Shown piece after piece: positions 46,945 to 56,144 of a DNA stretch of 64,000 nt (the first letter of the stretch is position 1; every line of letters begins with the position of its first letter). The stretch is taken from positions 1,059,854-1,123,853 of the forward strand of contig NZ_QRDW01000001.1 of the NCBI RefSeq assembly GCF_003385955.1, written 5' to 3'. A program made the position numbers and the translations under genes. This DNA comes from Aestuariispira insulae (GTDB lineage Bacteria; Pseudomonadota; Alphaproteobacteria; UBA8366; Aestuariispiraceae). Under the pieces are notes generated by a model. That model saw only the letters and a program-made list of their open reading frames with translations, had not been told where the DNA came from and searched no databases.

Positions 46945-47880
46945 CTATTCAAAGAGGCAGGAAACAGATTTTTCTTCCGAAATGCGTTTAATCGCCTCCG
47001 CCAACAGCGGCGCGATGGAAACCTGACGGATGTTTTGGCACACCCGGATCGCCTCGGTGGCCATGATGGAATCGGTGGTGACCAGCATTTCAAGCGGGGA
47101 AGAAGCCACCCGCGCAACCGCGCCACCGGAGAGCACCCCGTGGCTGATATAGGCGCTGACAGAGCTTGCGCCACTGTCGATCAGGGCCTGCGCCGCATTG
47201 CACAGCGTGCCACCGGAATCGACAATGTCGTCAACCAGCACACAACGTCGGCCTTCCGGCTCACCAATGATGTTCATCACTTCCGAAACACCAGCACGTT
47301 CCCGGCGCTTATCGATGATTGCCAGATCCGCATCCAGGCGTTTCGCCATGGCACGCGCCCGGACAACACCACCCACATCGGGGGAAACCACCAGCAGCTT
47401 GTCATCCTTGTTCACATGCTTTTTGAAATCCTCGCAGAGGACGGGCAAAGCGAACAAATTGTCGGTTGGAATATCGAAGAAGCCCTGAATCTGACCCGCA
47501 TGCAGGTCGATGGTCAGCACGCGGTCCGCTCCGGCCGTTTCCAGCAGGTTCGCCACCAACTTGGCCGAGATCGGCGTACGCGGGCCGGTTTTACGGTCCT
47601 GACGGGCATAACCGAAATAAGGCATCACGCAGGTGATCCGACGGGCCGAGCCGCGCTTGAGCGCGTCGATCATCACCAAGAGTTCCATCAGATTGTCGTT
47701 GGTCGGGAAACTGGTCGGCTGAACGATGAAGACATCTTCGCCGCGGACATTTTCCAGGACCTCAACGAAAATCTCCATATCGGAGAACCGGCGGATCGCC
47801 GCTTTGGTGAGGGGTACGTTCAAATAGGCCGAAATGGCCTCTGCCAACGGCTGGTTTGCATTACCGGAAAGGATTTTCAT
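46945..47880 (-). CDS. prs: Ribose-phosphate pyrophosphokinase
   Basis: Makes PRPP from ribose-5-phosphate and ATP for nucleotides, His and Trp. 311 residues: flexible loop motif [13 protein letters not shown], metal/ATP region [20 protein letters not shown]-binding [13 protein letters not shown]. Length normal for class I. Same direction as rplY-pth-ychF, separated by 123 bp; shared transcription is possible. Confidence 0.97.
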   Translation of the reverse strand: MKILSGNANQPLAEAISAYLNVPLTKAAIRRFSDMEIFVEVLENVRGEDVFIVQPTSFPTNDNLMELLVMIDALKRGSARRITCVMPYFGYARQDRKTGPRTPISAKLVANLLETAGADRVLTIDLHAGQIQGFFDIPTDNLFALPVLCEDFKKHVNKDDKLLVVSPDVGGVVRARAMAKRLDADLAIIDKRRERAGVSEVMNIIGEPEGRRCVLVDDIVDSGGTLCNAAQALIDSGASSVSAYISHGVLSGGAVARVASSPLEMLVTTDSIMATEAIRVCQNIRQVSIAPLLAEAIKRISEEKSVSCLFE

Positions 47881-47996
47881 TTCGACCGCTCTTTATATAG
47901 TAGCTGTATCGCAAGTGGACCCCTCACATCAGGGTCAATCTCAATATATTAAGGGGCCAAAGATAGTTCCGGCACCCTTGAAACGCGCTTTCTATA

Positions 47997-48016
47997 ACAG
48001 GGGTCTTTGTCCCTGT
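47997..48016. terminator. Weak hairpin between the glutamine-synthetase-like gene and prs
   Basis: ACAGGG (47997-48002) and CCCTGT (48011-48016) pair across an 8-base loop. Read from the glutamine-synthetase side there is no strong T run, so it is at best a poor terminator. Confidence 0.3.
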
Positions 48017-48088
48017 AAACGGACTTGGGACCGATTCCGTCAAGAATCTGTCATATTGCTAATCTTATCGTTTCACCGATCACTTTTA

Positions 48089-49462
48089 TCACAAATACCA
48101 GTCAATTTCCTGCCGTGAGATGGTCGCCATGAATTTTTCCCGTTCCGCTTCCTTGATCGCGCAATAAACCGGCAGGTAATCGGCACCCAGATACTCTTTC
48201 ATAACGGTGCTTTGGCCAAGGATTTCCAGCGCGTCACGCCAATTCAACGGCAGGCCTGTATCCGTGGCTTCCCCGGCATTGCCCGTAACCGGCACGCCAG
48301 GGTCACATTGATGGGCCAATCCATAATCGATTCCTGCCAACACTGCGGCCAGAACCATATAGGGATTGGCATCAGCACCGGCCACGCGATGTTCCAGCCG
48401 CATGGACGAATCTTCACAAAGCGGCACCCGCACCGCCACCGACCGGTTGTTATGGCCCCAACTGCGCCCGACCGGCGCCGTGGCATTGGGCTGGAACCGG
48501 CGGAATGCATTCAGGTTGGGGGCAAAAATCCCCATGCCGTCGGCCATGGTATCGAGCAAGCCCCCCGCCGCATGGGCCAGGGATGCCTTGGCCGTTTCCG
48601 GAAAGGCCGAGGGGTCAAAAAGATTGCGCCCCTGGCCGTCGGGCAGGCTGATATGCAGATGCATGCCGCTGCCGATCTGGTCGATAAAAGGTTTCGAGAG
48701 AAAGCTGGCCTGCAGCCCGTGCTTCCGTGCCACCATTTTCACCAGATGACGAAACAGGCTGCATTGGTCTGCCGCCACCAGCGCGTCGGCGTGATGGGCC
48801 AGGTTGACCTCGAACTGGCCCGGTGCAAATTCACAGATCGTCACCGTCGCCGGGATGCCCATCCCCTCGCAGGAACGATAGAGATCGGAAAAAAACGGCT
48901 GGTAACGGTCCAACTCCATGATGTCATACACCTGCGGCAGCCATTTCCGACCCGCCCCTCCCGGAATATCGGGCAGGTGCGGCATGCCCTCCGCGTCCCG
49001 TTCTTCATCAAACAGGAAAAATTCCAGCTCAAACGCCACCATCGGGGTCATGCCGGTTTTTTCCGTGAATTTTTCCAACGCACCGGCCGCCACCTGGCGG
49101 GGTTCCAGGCGGTTCACCCGGCCATCGCGGTGAAAGGAGGTCATCAGAACCATGCCTGAACGCCCGTGCGCTCCGTCCAGGACCCCCAAAGTGCCAGGAA
49201 CCGGCAGCGCCACTCCATCGGGATCGCCGTCGGAAAACCCGTTGCCCAGCGGGTCGGCGCAATCTCCGGTCACATCCAGAGTGAAAGCGGCGGTCGGATA
49301 ATTCATCCCCTCCGAGAGTAGCTTGGCCGCCTGGTCCATGGGATAGCGCTTTCCCCGGACGATGCCATTGAGATCAACCACCACCGCATCCAGATGGCCA
49401 AGCTCCGCCCCATGATCCTTCAGGAATTCGTTGATTTCTTGGTCCGACAGTCCGGAAGACAT
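48089..49462 (-). CDS. Glutamine synthetase family protein, PuuA-like
   Basis: ATP-dependent glutamate ligase of 457 residues. Catalytic-domain motifs: FELEFFLFDEE, ICEFAPGQFEVNLAH, GSGMHLHISL, and GRSWGHNNRSVAVRVP, which diverges from the classic glnA adenylylation region. This pattern matches the gamma-glutamylputrescine synthetase/GlnT-like group rather than GlnA type I. No polyamine genes are adjacent, so the amine substrate is unknown. Confidence 0.85.
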   Translation of the reverse strand: MSSGLSDQEINEFLKDHGAELGHLDAVVVDLNGIVRGKRYPMDQAAKLLSEGMNYPTAAFTLDVTGDCADPLGNGFSDGDPDGVALPVPGTLGVLDGAHGRSGMVLMTSFHRDGRVNRLEPRQVAAGALEKFTEKTGMTPMVAFELEFFLFDEERDAEGMPHLPDIPGGAGRKWLPQVYDIMELDRYQPFFSDLYRSCEGMGIPATVTICEFAPGQFEVNLAHHADALVAADQCSLFRHLVKMVARKHGLQASFLSKPFIDQIGSGMHLHISLPDGQGRNLFDPSAFPETAKASLAHAAGGLLDTMADGMGIFAPNLNAFRRFQPNATAPVGRSWGHNNRSVAVRVPLCEDSSMRLEHRVAGADANPYMVLAAVLAGIDYGLAHQCDPGVPVTGNAGEATDTGLPLNWRDALEILGQSTVMKEYLGADYLPVYCAIKEAEREKFMATISRQEIDWYL

Positions 49463-49634
49463 GTTGTATCACCTTGCACCTGATTACCGATATTTGCGCC
49501 ATACGCTTTTCAGAGACTAGGCCATGCCTCCGCGGACGGACAAGCCCCTCACATCACCAGCAGGCAACCTATAAGACTTCCCAAGAAAAATATGATACTA
49601 TCGATAATTGTCCACAGCATGCCACGAGGTGATC

Positions 49635-49844
49635 ATGGGCAGAAAAAATGCACCCCAAAAACTGTCTGAAGAGGGCAGGAATCTTCTGCGGGAGCTGCGC
49701 TGGCCCCAAGGCCACGAAAACAAATACCTGAACCAGTTCCAATTGCAGCACCGGCCGCATCTGGCCGCACCGGAAAGTGCCTATGATGGCTGCACCCTGA
49801 TCCGGATGCAGGATCACCCCATTTTGAACCGGCACCGGCTGTGA
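49635..49844 (+). CDS. Small protein of unknown function (69 residues)
   Basis: Basic, hydrophilic 69-residue protein opening MGRKNAPQKLSEEGRNLLRE, with one Cys and a His/Arg-rich tail (HPILNRHRL). I prefer the ATG at 49635 because GAGGTGAT directly precedes it; an upstream alternative at 49608 lacks a site. It is followed after 4 bp by another tiny gene. No family recognised. Confidence 0.55.
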   Translation: MGRKNAPQKLSEEGRNLLRELRWPQGHENKYLNQFQLQHRPHLAAPESAYDGCTLIRMQDHPILNRHRL

Positions 49845-49848
49845 CCTC

Positions 49849-50016
49849 ATGACCGACCGACCGGAAAACAAGGAAACCGACAGCCGCATCACCCTGGAAG
49901 GCATCGAGGGTAAGATGGAGGCCTCCACCTGGCGGAAGATTCACCGCCTGCTGGACAAACATCCGGAACGGTTCACCGCCGTCTTACGCAATTGGATGAA
50001 TGAAAAACGGCGCTGA
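49849..50016 (+). CDS. Tiny helical protein of unknown function (55 residues)
   Basis: 55-residue ORF with the pattern ITLEGIEGKMEASTWRKIHR and LDKHPERFTAVLRNWM, amphipathic and probably two helices. Its ATG lies 4 bp after the stop of the 69-residue gene. Translational coupling is likely. Codon choice (GGC, CTG, CGC) matches neighbours. It slightly recalls small flagellar/adaptor helices but no family is recognised. Confidence 0.45.
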   Translation: MTDRPENKETDSRITLEGIEGKMEASTWRKIHRLLDKHPERFTAVLRNWMNEKRR

Positions 50017-50045
50017 CTTGACAGCCATTCACTGATTTTCAGATG

Positions 50046-50939
50046 TTATCGAGAAAGACTGGATTGCTCATGCAGCATAACCAAGGTCTGGCGCACCGCA
50101 GCTACCAGGGCTGAAGTCACTTCGAACGCCGTATCGCCCCAGCGCCCGTCCAGGGAACCGTGCGGGATCTGGTTGGACTGGTTGATCCGGGCCAGTTCTC
50201 CACCTTCCGGTTTGGAAAAAATCCAGGTCAGCGTGATCGCATCGGTTCGACCATCCAGCGGCTCCAGGGAAACCATGCCTGAGACATGCACCGCGGCCTG
50301 GCCGCTATCCTCGGTGAAGGGCAGTCCCGCCGTTCGCAGGTGATGCCGCAGGGAGCGCGCCAGCGACAAGTTGCCATCACCCGGCGCGCCAATAACCTCG
50401 GTCACGGCGACCCGCGCCTGTTTAACCTCAACCGCCTTGCTGGCCGCCTCATAGGCGGCCGGTTTTAAGATCTGTGCCACCTTGGCAGCCACCTGACCGG
50501 ACAAGTCCTCCAGAAGGCCCTCGCGGCCCTGCCGCCAATCCGCATCACCAGCCTTGGCCGCCACCACACCTTTACCACGGGTGATGTCATTATAGTCGCG
50601 TAGAACCCAGGCCAGGCGCACGGTCTGACCATCATGGTCCAAAAGACCGCTCAGGATCAGATTATGAACCTTTTCCGCATCGGTGCTGGCCAGAACATCC
50701 AGGCGGTGCAAACCCTCTTTTAGATCTTCCGCCAGCCCCTGGGCCACGAGATCATCAGGCGCACCTTCCGGCACGGCCACCAAAACCCCTCGCCCGGACC
50801 GAATGGCCAGAAGATTATTGGCCTGCTTTTCCTCTAGTTCCTGTGTTTGAAAGGGCCTGGGAAGCTTACCGCATCCCGACTGCATCAACACCGCCAGCAA
50901 CAGCAGTGCCACAATCCGCCAATTACAAAAGAACGACAC
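50046..50939 (-). CDS. Putative lipoprotein of unknown function
   Basis: Exported protein with a lipobox (LMQSGC) after a hydrophobic core. GTG at 50939 gives 297 residues with Arg8 before the core and the lipid-attachment Cys at residue 23. GTG at 50912 (288 residues) lacks a basic n-region; a TTG at 50999 is also in frame. The mature part has repeated alpha/beta segments (LVAQGLAEDLKEGLHRLDVLAS, LSLARSLRHHLRTAGL) resembling periplasmic domains with a TolB-N/LpoB-like look, not firmly assignable. It is downstream of the M24 peptidase and a possible 23-residue leader. Confidence 0.65.
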   Translation of the reverse strand: MSFFCNWRIVALLLLAVLMQSGCGKLPRPFQTQELEEKQANNLLAIRSGRGVLVAVPEGAPDDLVAQGLAEDLKEGLHRLDVLASTDAEKVHNLILSGLLDHDGQTVRLAWVLRDYNDITRGKGVVAAKAGDADWRQGREGLLEDLSGQVAAKVAQILKPAAYEAASKAVEVKQARVAVTEVIGAPGDGNLSLARSLRHHLRTAGLPFTEDSGQAAVHVSGMVSLEPLDGRTDAITLTWIFSKPEGGELARINQSNQIPHGSLDGRWGDTAFEVTSALVAAVRQTLVMLHEQSSLSR

Positions 50940-50994
50940 AGCCGACCAACAGCCCCAGCAACATAATAGCGAATAATTGAATGAGATGCGGCAT
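50923..50994 (-). CDS. Possible 23-residue hydrophobic leader peptide
   Basis: An ORF of 23 codons starts at ATG 50994, with AGGAAA nine bases upstream, and ends TAA inside the lipoprotein N-terminal region. The peptide is a single hydrophobic stretch (IMLLGLLVGCVVLL at the end). It begins 12 bp after the M24 peptidase stop and overlaps the lipoprotein start in another register. It may couple translation of the lipoprotein; coding status is uncertain. Confidence 0.35.
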   Translation of the reverse strand: MPHLIQLFAIMLLGLLVGCVVLL

Positions 50995-51006
50995 GGCAAC
51001 CGTTTC

Positions 51007-52158
51007 CTATCTGACGATCAATTCCGGATTGCTATGGCAAACGGGTTCGGATTTCAAGTCCCCGACAATAGAGGTACGCCCCAACGTCTGGGCCAGGCCG
51101 GTTTCAGAATTCACAATGATGATATGAATGAAAAACACCATGCCAGGCATCGCCACAACCGGATTGCCTTCATACAACATCGGCCAATCCATCCAGTTTG
51201 GCGAGAATGTGGTGCCTTGTGAATAACCACAGGCATTGAGCCGGTGTTTCTGATAGCCCGCATGATCGAGGATCCGGGCATGGGCATCAAACACCTCGCC
51301 GATCGGACGGCCGGGCGTCAACGCCGCTTCGCACCCCTGTAACGCGTCATGGGCGACCTGGAACATCTCTTCATGGGCGGGGTCCGGCTGACCGATGATC
51401 AGGGTATTCATGGCCGCCGCATGATAATGCCGGTAGACCCCGGCATATTCCAAGGTCAGTTGGTCCTGCGCGGACAAGACCCGCCGGCCGCTTTTATACC
51501 GGCAGAGCAAGGCATCACGGTCAGAGCCGATGATAAATTCGTTGGCGGGATAATCCCCGCCCCCGGCAAATATCGCCCCCTGCATGGCCGCCAGGATATC
51601 CCCCTCATCAACACCGGCACCGGCCAGACGCTTCGCCTCACCCAGCGCCGCATCACTCAATTCACCGGCGCGGCGCACATAGGCCAGTTCCGCCTCGCTC
51701 TTGACCAGCCGGAAACCACTGATGAGGTGAGAGGCATCCTTAAGAGTGACGAATCCATCCAGCGCCGCCTCCAACCTGCGGCCGTTATTGGCGGTCAGGC
51801 CATAAGCCTCCCACTCAATGCCGATTGATTTGCCGGACAGCCCCTTGTCCGCCAGCATATCCTTCAGCTCTGCCACTGGATCAGCCCCCTGCCGATCGAC
51901 CCAGATACGGATATCCTGGATAACGGAGGTCTGTTGGGCCTGGCGCAGATCCGGCGCCCGTGTCAACAGAAAGAACTCGCCGTCCGTCCCCAAATAGAGA
52001 CATTGGAACCAGACATAACCGAATGTGTCATAGCCGGTCAGGTAATACATGCTTTCCTGGCGGAAGATCAAAAGCCCGTCCAGGCCATCGGCTGCCAACT
52101 GCTCGCATACGCGCGCGCGTCTGGCCGCCAGCTCCGATTCCGTAAAATGAATGGCCAT
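51007..52158 (-). CDS. M24 family metallopeptidase (Xaa-Pro peptidase-like)
   Basis: 383-residue pita-bread-fold protein. N-terminal creatinase-like domain (about 1-145; LDGLLIFRQESMYYLTGYDTFGYVWFQ) and C-terminal M24 domain. The metal-site region differs from the classic aminopeptidase P: YAGVYRHYHAAAMNTLIIG and AMPGMVFFIHIIIVNSE suggest some ligands are not the standard Asp/Asp/His/Glu/Glu set, so catalytic activity is uncertain. Related to Xaa-Pro dipeptidase and ectoine-hydrolase-type proteins. GGAGGG precedes the ATG and overlaps the end of pgeF. Confidence 0.82.
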   Translation of the reverse strand: MAIHFTESELAARRARVCEQLAADGLDGLLIFRQESMYYLTGYDTFGYVWFQCLYLGTDGEFFLLTRAPDLRQAQQTSVIQDIRIWVDRQGADPVAELKDMLADKGLSGKSIGIEWEAYGLTANNGRRLEAALDGFVTLKDASHLISGFRLVKSEAELAYVRRAGELSDAALGEAKRLAGAGVDEGDILAAMQGAIFAGGGDYPANEFIIGSDRDALLCRYKSGRRVLSAQDQLTLEYAGVYRHYHAAAMNTLIIGQPDPAHEEMFQVAHDALQGCEAALTPGRPIGEVFDAHARILDHAGYQKHRLNACGYSQGTTFSPNWMDWPMLYEGNPVVAMPGMVFFIHIIIVNSETGLAQTLGRTSIVGDLKSEPVCHSNPELIVR

Positions 52159-52161
52159 AAC

Positions 52162-52950
52162 CTATCCCTCCAACATGATGGCTGAAATCTGCCGGCCATA
52201 ATCCGGCTCGCCCGCCAGCGTGGTCCTGCGATAGCTGAAGAACAGTTCCGGTGCCTCTCTGGTATCCCGGTTGAGAGCCTCAACCTGACCGATGCCATCC
52301 GCCTGAAGGCGGCTGACAATATAGCCTGCCATGTCAAACATATGATGGCCCGCCCGGGAGGACGATTTGAAAAAACGGGCGTTATCGGGATCCTGTTCCA
52401 GAAACGGCAGGGGGAAATCCGGCCCAACCTCATAAGACTCCTGCGCGATACAGGGGCCCAGCACGGCCACAATATTCTCCCGCGCCGCGCCCAGCGTCTC
52501 CATCGCGTCAATGGTGGCACCACCGACCCCGCCCAGCGCGCCCTTCCAACCCGCATGGGCTGCGCCCACCACACCCGCCTTCCGGTCGGCGAATAGCAGC
52601 GGCCCGCAGTCAGCCGTCAGGATTCCCAATAAAATACCCGGCCTGTCGGTCACCATGGCATCAGCCCTGGGCGCATCCACGCGGTCCCAGACCGTATCGA
52701 CAGTAACAACATCCGCGCTATGAATTTGATAAAGAGTGGCAAGATCACCGGGGTCCGCCTGCATCGCCCGGGCGACACGGGCGCGGTTCTCCCGCACATG
52801 GTCCGGATCATCATCAGAACCCGGTCCGCAATTAAGGCCCTGGTAAATGCCTTCGCTCACGCCTCCTTTGCGGGTGAAAAACCCATGGCGAACGCCTTCG
52901 CATTCCTGCAGGTTGGTTTCAGTCAGAAAATGCGCATGGGTTGCGGTCAT
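52162..52950 (-). CDS. pgeF: Peptidoglycan editing factor (YfiH, laccase-domain)
   Basis: Multicopper-polyphenol-oxidoreductase-like fold, 262 residues. In E. coli PgeF removes wrongly inserted L-Ser from UDP-MurNAc precursors. The His/Cys/His metal residues appear in IHSAD, ILTADCGPLLF and GAAHAGWKGAL. It follows midA and precedes the M24 gene on the minus strand. The lgt-midA-pgeF order is common in alphaproteobacteria. Confidence 0.93.
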   Translation of the reverse strand: MTATHAHFLTETNLQECEGVRHGFFTRKGGVSEGIYQGLNCGPGSDDDPDHVRENRARVARAMQADPGDLATLYQIHSADVVTVDTVWDRVDAPRADAMVTDRPGILLGILTADCGPLLFADRKAGVVGAAHAGWKGALGGVGGATIDAMETLGAARENIVAVLGPCIAQESYEVGPDFPLPFLEQDPDNARFFKSSSRAGHHMFDMAGYIVSRLQADGIGQVEALNRDTREAPELFFSYRRTTLAGEPDYGRQISAIMLEG

Positions 52951-53056
52951 CAGAGCGGCCTTTTCAAGTCTGGGTTATCACCAGCAGCCTGCCCATTCAT
53001 CCGCGTGTGATCAAGCCCTGTTATGAGGCCCTGTTATCAGGCCCGGGCAATGCTGC

Positions 53057-54145
53057 TCAGTCAAAGCCCGGCAGATCCGGATGATCCCGGCTCCCCACAC
53101 CCAGCACCTTGAAAAGCTCGCCCATCTGTTCCGGCCCGACCAGGCGGTCATAAGCCGCCTGTAAGTTTTCAATCCGGGCCGCATCCGCATTGCGGGCCAG
53201 CGACTGCGCCCGCATGGCAAGCCCCAGCCGGCCAAGGAACTCCCCCTGGGTCAGGACCGGTGCCGGGCGTGCGCCCGTCAGCCGGAAAGACAGGCCCAGA
53301 TTTTCAAAATCCACATGGGCGGTCAGGTCGGCCTCCCCCGGTTCCGCCAGGGGATCTGTATATTGATGGCCTTTCAGGGCCTGCAGGCTGTCGCCACAGG
53401 CGGATTTTACATACCCATAATCAATAAACAGACCGACCCCATCAGTTTCGTTGATCCGCCGCCCCAGTTCGCGCGCCAATCCCAGGCCCGCCGGACAAAT
53501 CTCTGCTATATCGCCGGGATTTGCCTCGCCGGAAAGACGCGGATTCATCTGGGCGATCAATCCCGGCACGCCGGGCGACAGCCCCCAGACCAACCGGCTC
53601 CGCTCGGTATCCAGCCCGATCATGCGTTCGCGCCAGCCCGTCTCTGTCATCATCAGCTGATGGATCGGCAGGGCGTCGAACAGCTCATTGGCCACGGCAA
53701 ATAGCACGCCTTCCTGCGGCACGCTGTCCATGCTGTCATGCCAGGTGACTGTATGGTTTTTCAGCGTTTTTTCCTGATGCCCGCGCAGAACCGGGCTGGT
53801 TTCCACCAAATGGATCGTGAGGGCCTCGAGGAAATCAGGGGCCATGCGGGCCGCGCGCAGCATATCCGCCATCAAGGTGCCCCGGCCCGGCCCCAGTTCG
53901 ACCAACGTGATATTGCCCGGACAATCGCGCTGTTTCCAGCATTCCACCAGCCACAGGCCGAGCAATTCACCAAACATCTGGCTGACTTCCGGGGCTGTGA
54001 TGAAATCGCCAGCCACACCAAACGGGTCCCGGGTCATGTAATAGCCATGCTCCGGATGGCCCAGGCATTCGGCCATGTAATCCGCAAGCGACATAGGACC
54101 GTCCAGGGTGATCCTGCGTCTAATCAGGTCCATCAGGCCCGTCAT
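53057..54145 (-). CDS. MidA/NDUFAF7-like SAM-dependent methyltransferase
   Basis: 362-residue class I methyltransferase, the bacterial relative of mitochondrial NDUFAF7, which methylates an arginine of complex I subunit NDUFS2. SAM-binding VELGPGRGTLMADMLRAA is visible, plus GDFITAPEVSQMFGELLGLWLV and LFIDYGYVKS. Its ATG overlaps the lgt stop, so the two are coupled. Confidence 0.92.
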   Translation of the reverse strand: MTGLMDLIRRRITLDGPMSLADYMAECLGHPEHGYYMTRDPFGVAGDFITAPEVSQMFGELLGLWLVECWKQRDCPGNITLVELGPGRGTLMADMLRAARMAPDFLEALTIHLVETSPVLRGHQEKTLKNHTVTWHDSMDSVPQEGVLFAVANELFDALPIHQLMMTETGWRERMIGLDTERSRLVWGLSPGVPGLIAQMNPRLSGEANPGDIAEICPAGLGLARELGRRINETDGVGLFIDYGYVKSACGDSLQALKGHQYTDPLAEPGEADLTAHVDFENLGLSFRLTGARPAPVLTQGEFLGRLGLAMRAQSLARNADAARIENLQAAYDRLVGPEQMGELFKVLGVGSRDHPDLPGFD

Positions 54146-54960
54146 CAGGCTTTTTTCTCCACCAAACGCGGCTGCTTCAACGCCCAGCCGATCAGGAACA
54201 ATCCAAAGAGCAGCATCGGCAGGCTGAGCAATTGGCCGTAGGTCATGAAGGGCAGGAAATCGATCGGGATCTCTTCTTCCCGGAAGGTTTCACCGGTTAT
54301 CCTGGCCAGCCCATAAAGGGCACAGAAAGTACCGGTCAAAAGCCCCGGCCGGAAACGTGCCTTGAAGACATGCGTCAGAATGAACAGCACCACGAAGGGG
54401 ATCAAACCTTCCATGACGGCTTCGTAAAGCTGGCTTGGGTGGCGCGGCAGGCCGCCCGCGTTGGGATGAGTGAAAATCACCGCCCATGGCACATCGGTGA
54501 CCCGGCCCCATAATTCCTGATTGATGAAATTGGCAATCCTGCCAAAGAAAATTCCCACCGGCACCGCGGCGGACACCAGATCGGACAACGCAAAGACACT
54601 GAATTTATTTTTCCGGGCAAAGACCAGCATCGCCACGATCACCCCCAGCAAACCGCCATGGAAGGCCATGCCGCCCTCCCAGACCTTGAAGATCTCGATC
54701 GGATTGGCGAGATAGTGCCCTGGATAATAGAAGAATACATGACCCAGCCGTCCGCCCAGGATCACGCCCAGCACCGCCCAAACCATGAAATCATCCACCT
54801 GTTTGACGGTGATGTTATTGGGCACTGAGCGGGCTAGCCGCATACAGTACCACCAGCCGAAAACCAGCCCGGATATATAAGCCAGCGCATACCAGCGGAT
54901 TTGGAAAAAACCCAGATCCAGCAGGACGGGATCAATATTCGGGAAAGTGAAATAGTCCAT
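54145..54960 (-). CDS. lgt: Prolipoprotein diacylglyceryl transferase
   Basis: Inner-membrane enzyme adding diacylglycerol to the lipobox Cys. 271 residues, about seven spans. Motifs: GGMAFHGGLLGVIV (essential His region) and GRIANFINQELWGR (conserved Asn/Arg), plus RHPSQLYEA. Overlaps midA by one base. Provides the machinery needed for the lipoprotein nearby. Confidence 0.96.
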   Translation of the reverse strand: MDYFTFPNIDPVLLDLGFFQIRWYALAYISGLVFGWWYCMRLARSVPNNITVKQVDDFMVWAVLGVILGGRLGHVFFYYPGHYLANPIEIFKVWEGGMAFHGGLLGVIVAMLVFARKNKFSVFALSDLVSAAVPVGIFFGRIANFINQELWGRVTDVPWAVIFTHPNAGGLPRHPSQLYEAVMEGLIPFVVLFILTHVFKARFRPGLLTGTFCALYGLARITGETFREEEIPIDFLPFMTYGQLLSLPMLLFGLFLIGWALKQPRLVEKKA

Positions 54961-55003
54961 GGATGCAGCCTGTCTGGAACTCGGTTTGACAAAAAATACC
55001 GGA

Positions 55004-55987
55004 TTACCGGAAACGGTCTTCCTGCATTAAATAATCGCGCACGTAACGTTCAACCCCCTCTTCCAGGGAAACGCCATTGGCGGCATAGCCGGCCTGCTGG
55101 ATCTTGGCCATATTGGCTTCCGTAAAATACTGATAATGCTTGCGAATGTTTTCCGGCGTCTCCCGGAAGGAGATATTTTCCTGCTCTCCCATGGCGGCAA
55201 AAGTCGCCTTGGCCAGATCCAGGAAGCTGCGGGCCTTGCCACTGCCACAGTTGAACACCCCGCTGACAGTTTCATTATCCGCCAGCCAAAGCATCATATT
55301 CACACAATCACCGACCCAGACAAAATCGCGCATCTGGCCACCATCCGCGTAATCGGGGTGATGGGATTGGAACAGTTTGGCACCGCCGGTTTCACGGATC
55401 TGATCAAACAACTGGGCCACCACGGAACGCTGGCCACCTTTGTGATACTCGTTGGGACCATAAACATTGAAAAACTTCAGGCCCGCCCATTGTTTTGGTG
55501 CCTTGCCTTCTCCCGCCAGCCGCACCGCCTGGCAATCCACCACCTGTTTCGACCAACCATAGGGGTTAAGCGGCCGCAAGCCATCAAGCGTCGCCAGATC
55601 CTGATTGTCATCAAACCCCTGTTTGCCGTCACCATAGGTCGCAGCCGAAGACGCATAAATCAAACGGCGGCCGTTTTCCGCGCACCAATGCCACAGCTTC
55701 ATGGTGAAATCGACATTATTGCGCCAGATGAAATCCGCATCGGTTTCCGTGGTCGACGAACAGGCCCCCATATGGAAAATTACCTGGGTATCCCTGCCCT
55801 CGCCCGCAAGCCAATCCATGACATGATCCGGATCCACCAGGGCGCAGATCGGGTGTTTGGCAAGGTTCCGCCATTTTTCCCCCGACCGAAGCCGGTCGGA
55901 TACGGCAACCGGGCCAAGCCCCCGGGCATGCAGCTCTGCAACAATGTTTGAACCGATAAAGCCCGCGCCGCCGGTCACCAGATACAT
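55004..55987 (-). CDS. hldD: ADP-glyceromanno-heptose 6-epimerase
   Basis: Last step of ADP-L-glycero-D-manno-heptose synthesis for the LPS inner core. 327 residues: Rossmann TGGAGFIGSNIV, MGACSSTTETDADF, catalytic Tyr-x3-Lys in NPYGWSK, and FFNVYGPNEYHKGGQRSV, all characteristic. Together with kdsB it indicates a Kdo-heptose LPS core. No other hld or waa genes are adjacent. It stands between lgt and the divergent ubiK. Confidence 0.94.
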   Translation of the reverse strand: MYLVTGGAGFIGSNIVAELHARGLGPVAVSDRLRSGEKWRNLAKHPICALVDPDHVMDWLAGEGRDTQVIFHMGACSSTTETDADFIWRNNVDFTMKLWHWCAENGRRLIYASSAATYGDGKQGFDDNQDLATLDGLRPLNPYGWSKQVVDCQAVRLAGEGKAPKQWAGLKFFNVYGPNEYHKGGQRSVVAQLFDQIRETGGAKLFQSHHPDYADGGQMRDFVWVGDCVNMMLWLADNETVSGVFNCGSGKARSFLDLAKATFAAMGEQENISFRETPENIRKHYQYFTEANMAKIQQAGYAANGVSLEEGVERYVRDYLMQEDRFR

Positions 55988-56144
55988 GGAAAGCCCCTTT
56001 CAGGTCTCGCAAAGATCTCAAAAGAAAATATCAAACCAAAGAGACCTTCTTATAGGCGGCGTTGATATCAATCGCAACCGTTGCACTGCACTATGAGAAA
56101 GCCTATATCAGGGGCAGAGCCATTCCGTTTCCAGGAGATCCCTT

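Noticed and set aside
46054-47952. 632-codon open frame on the plus strand over pth, rplY and prs
   Set aside because: It is antisense to three highly conserved genes and its product is His/Arg/Asn-rich with no family resemblance; a GC-driven shadow.
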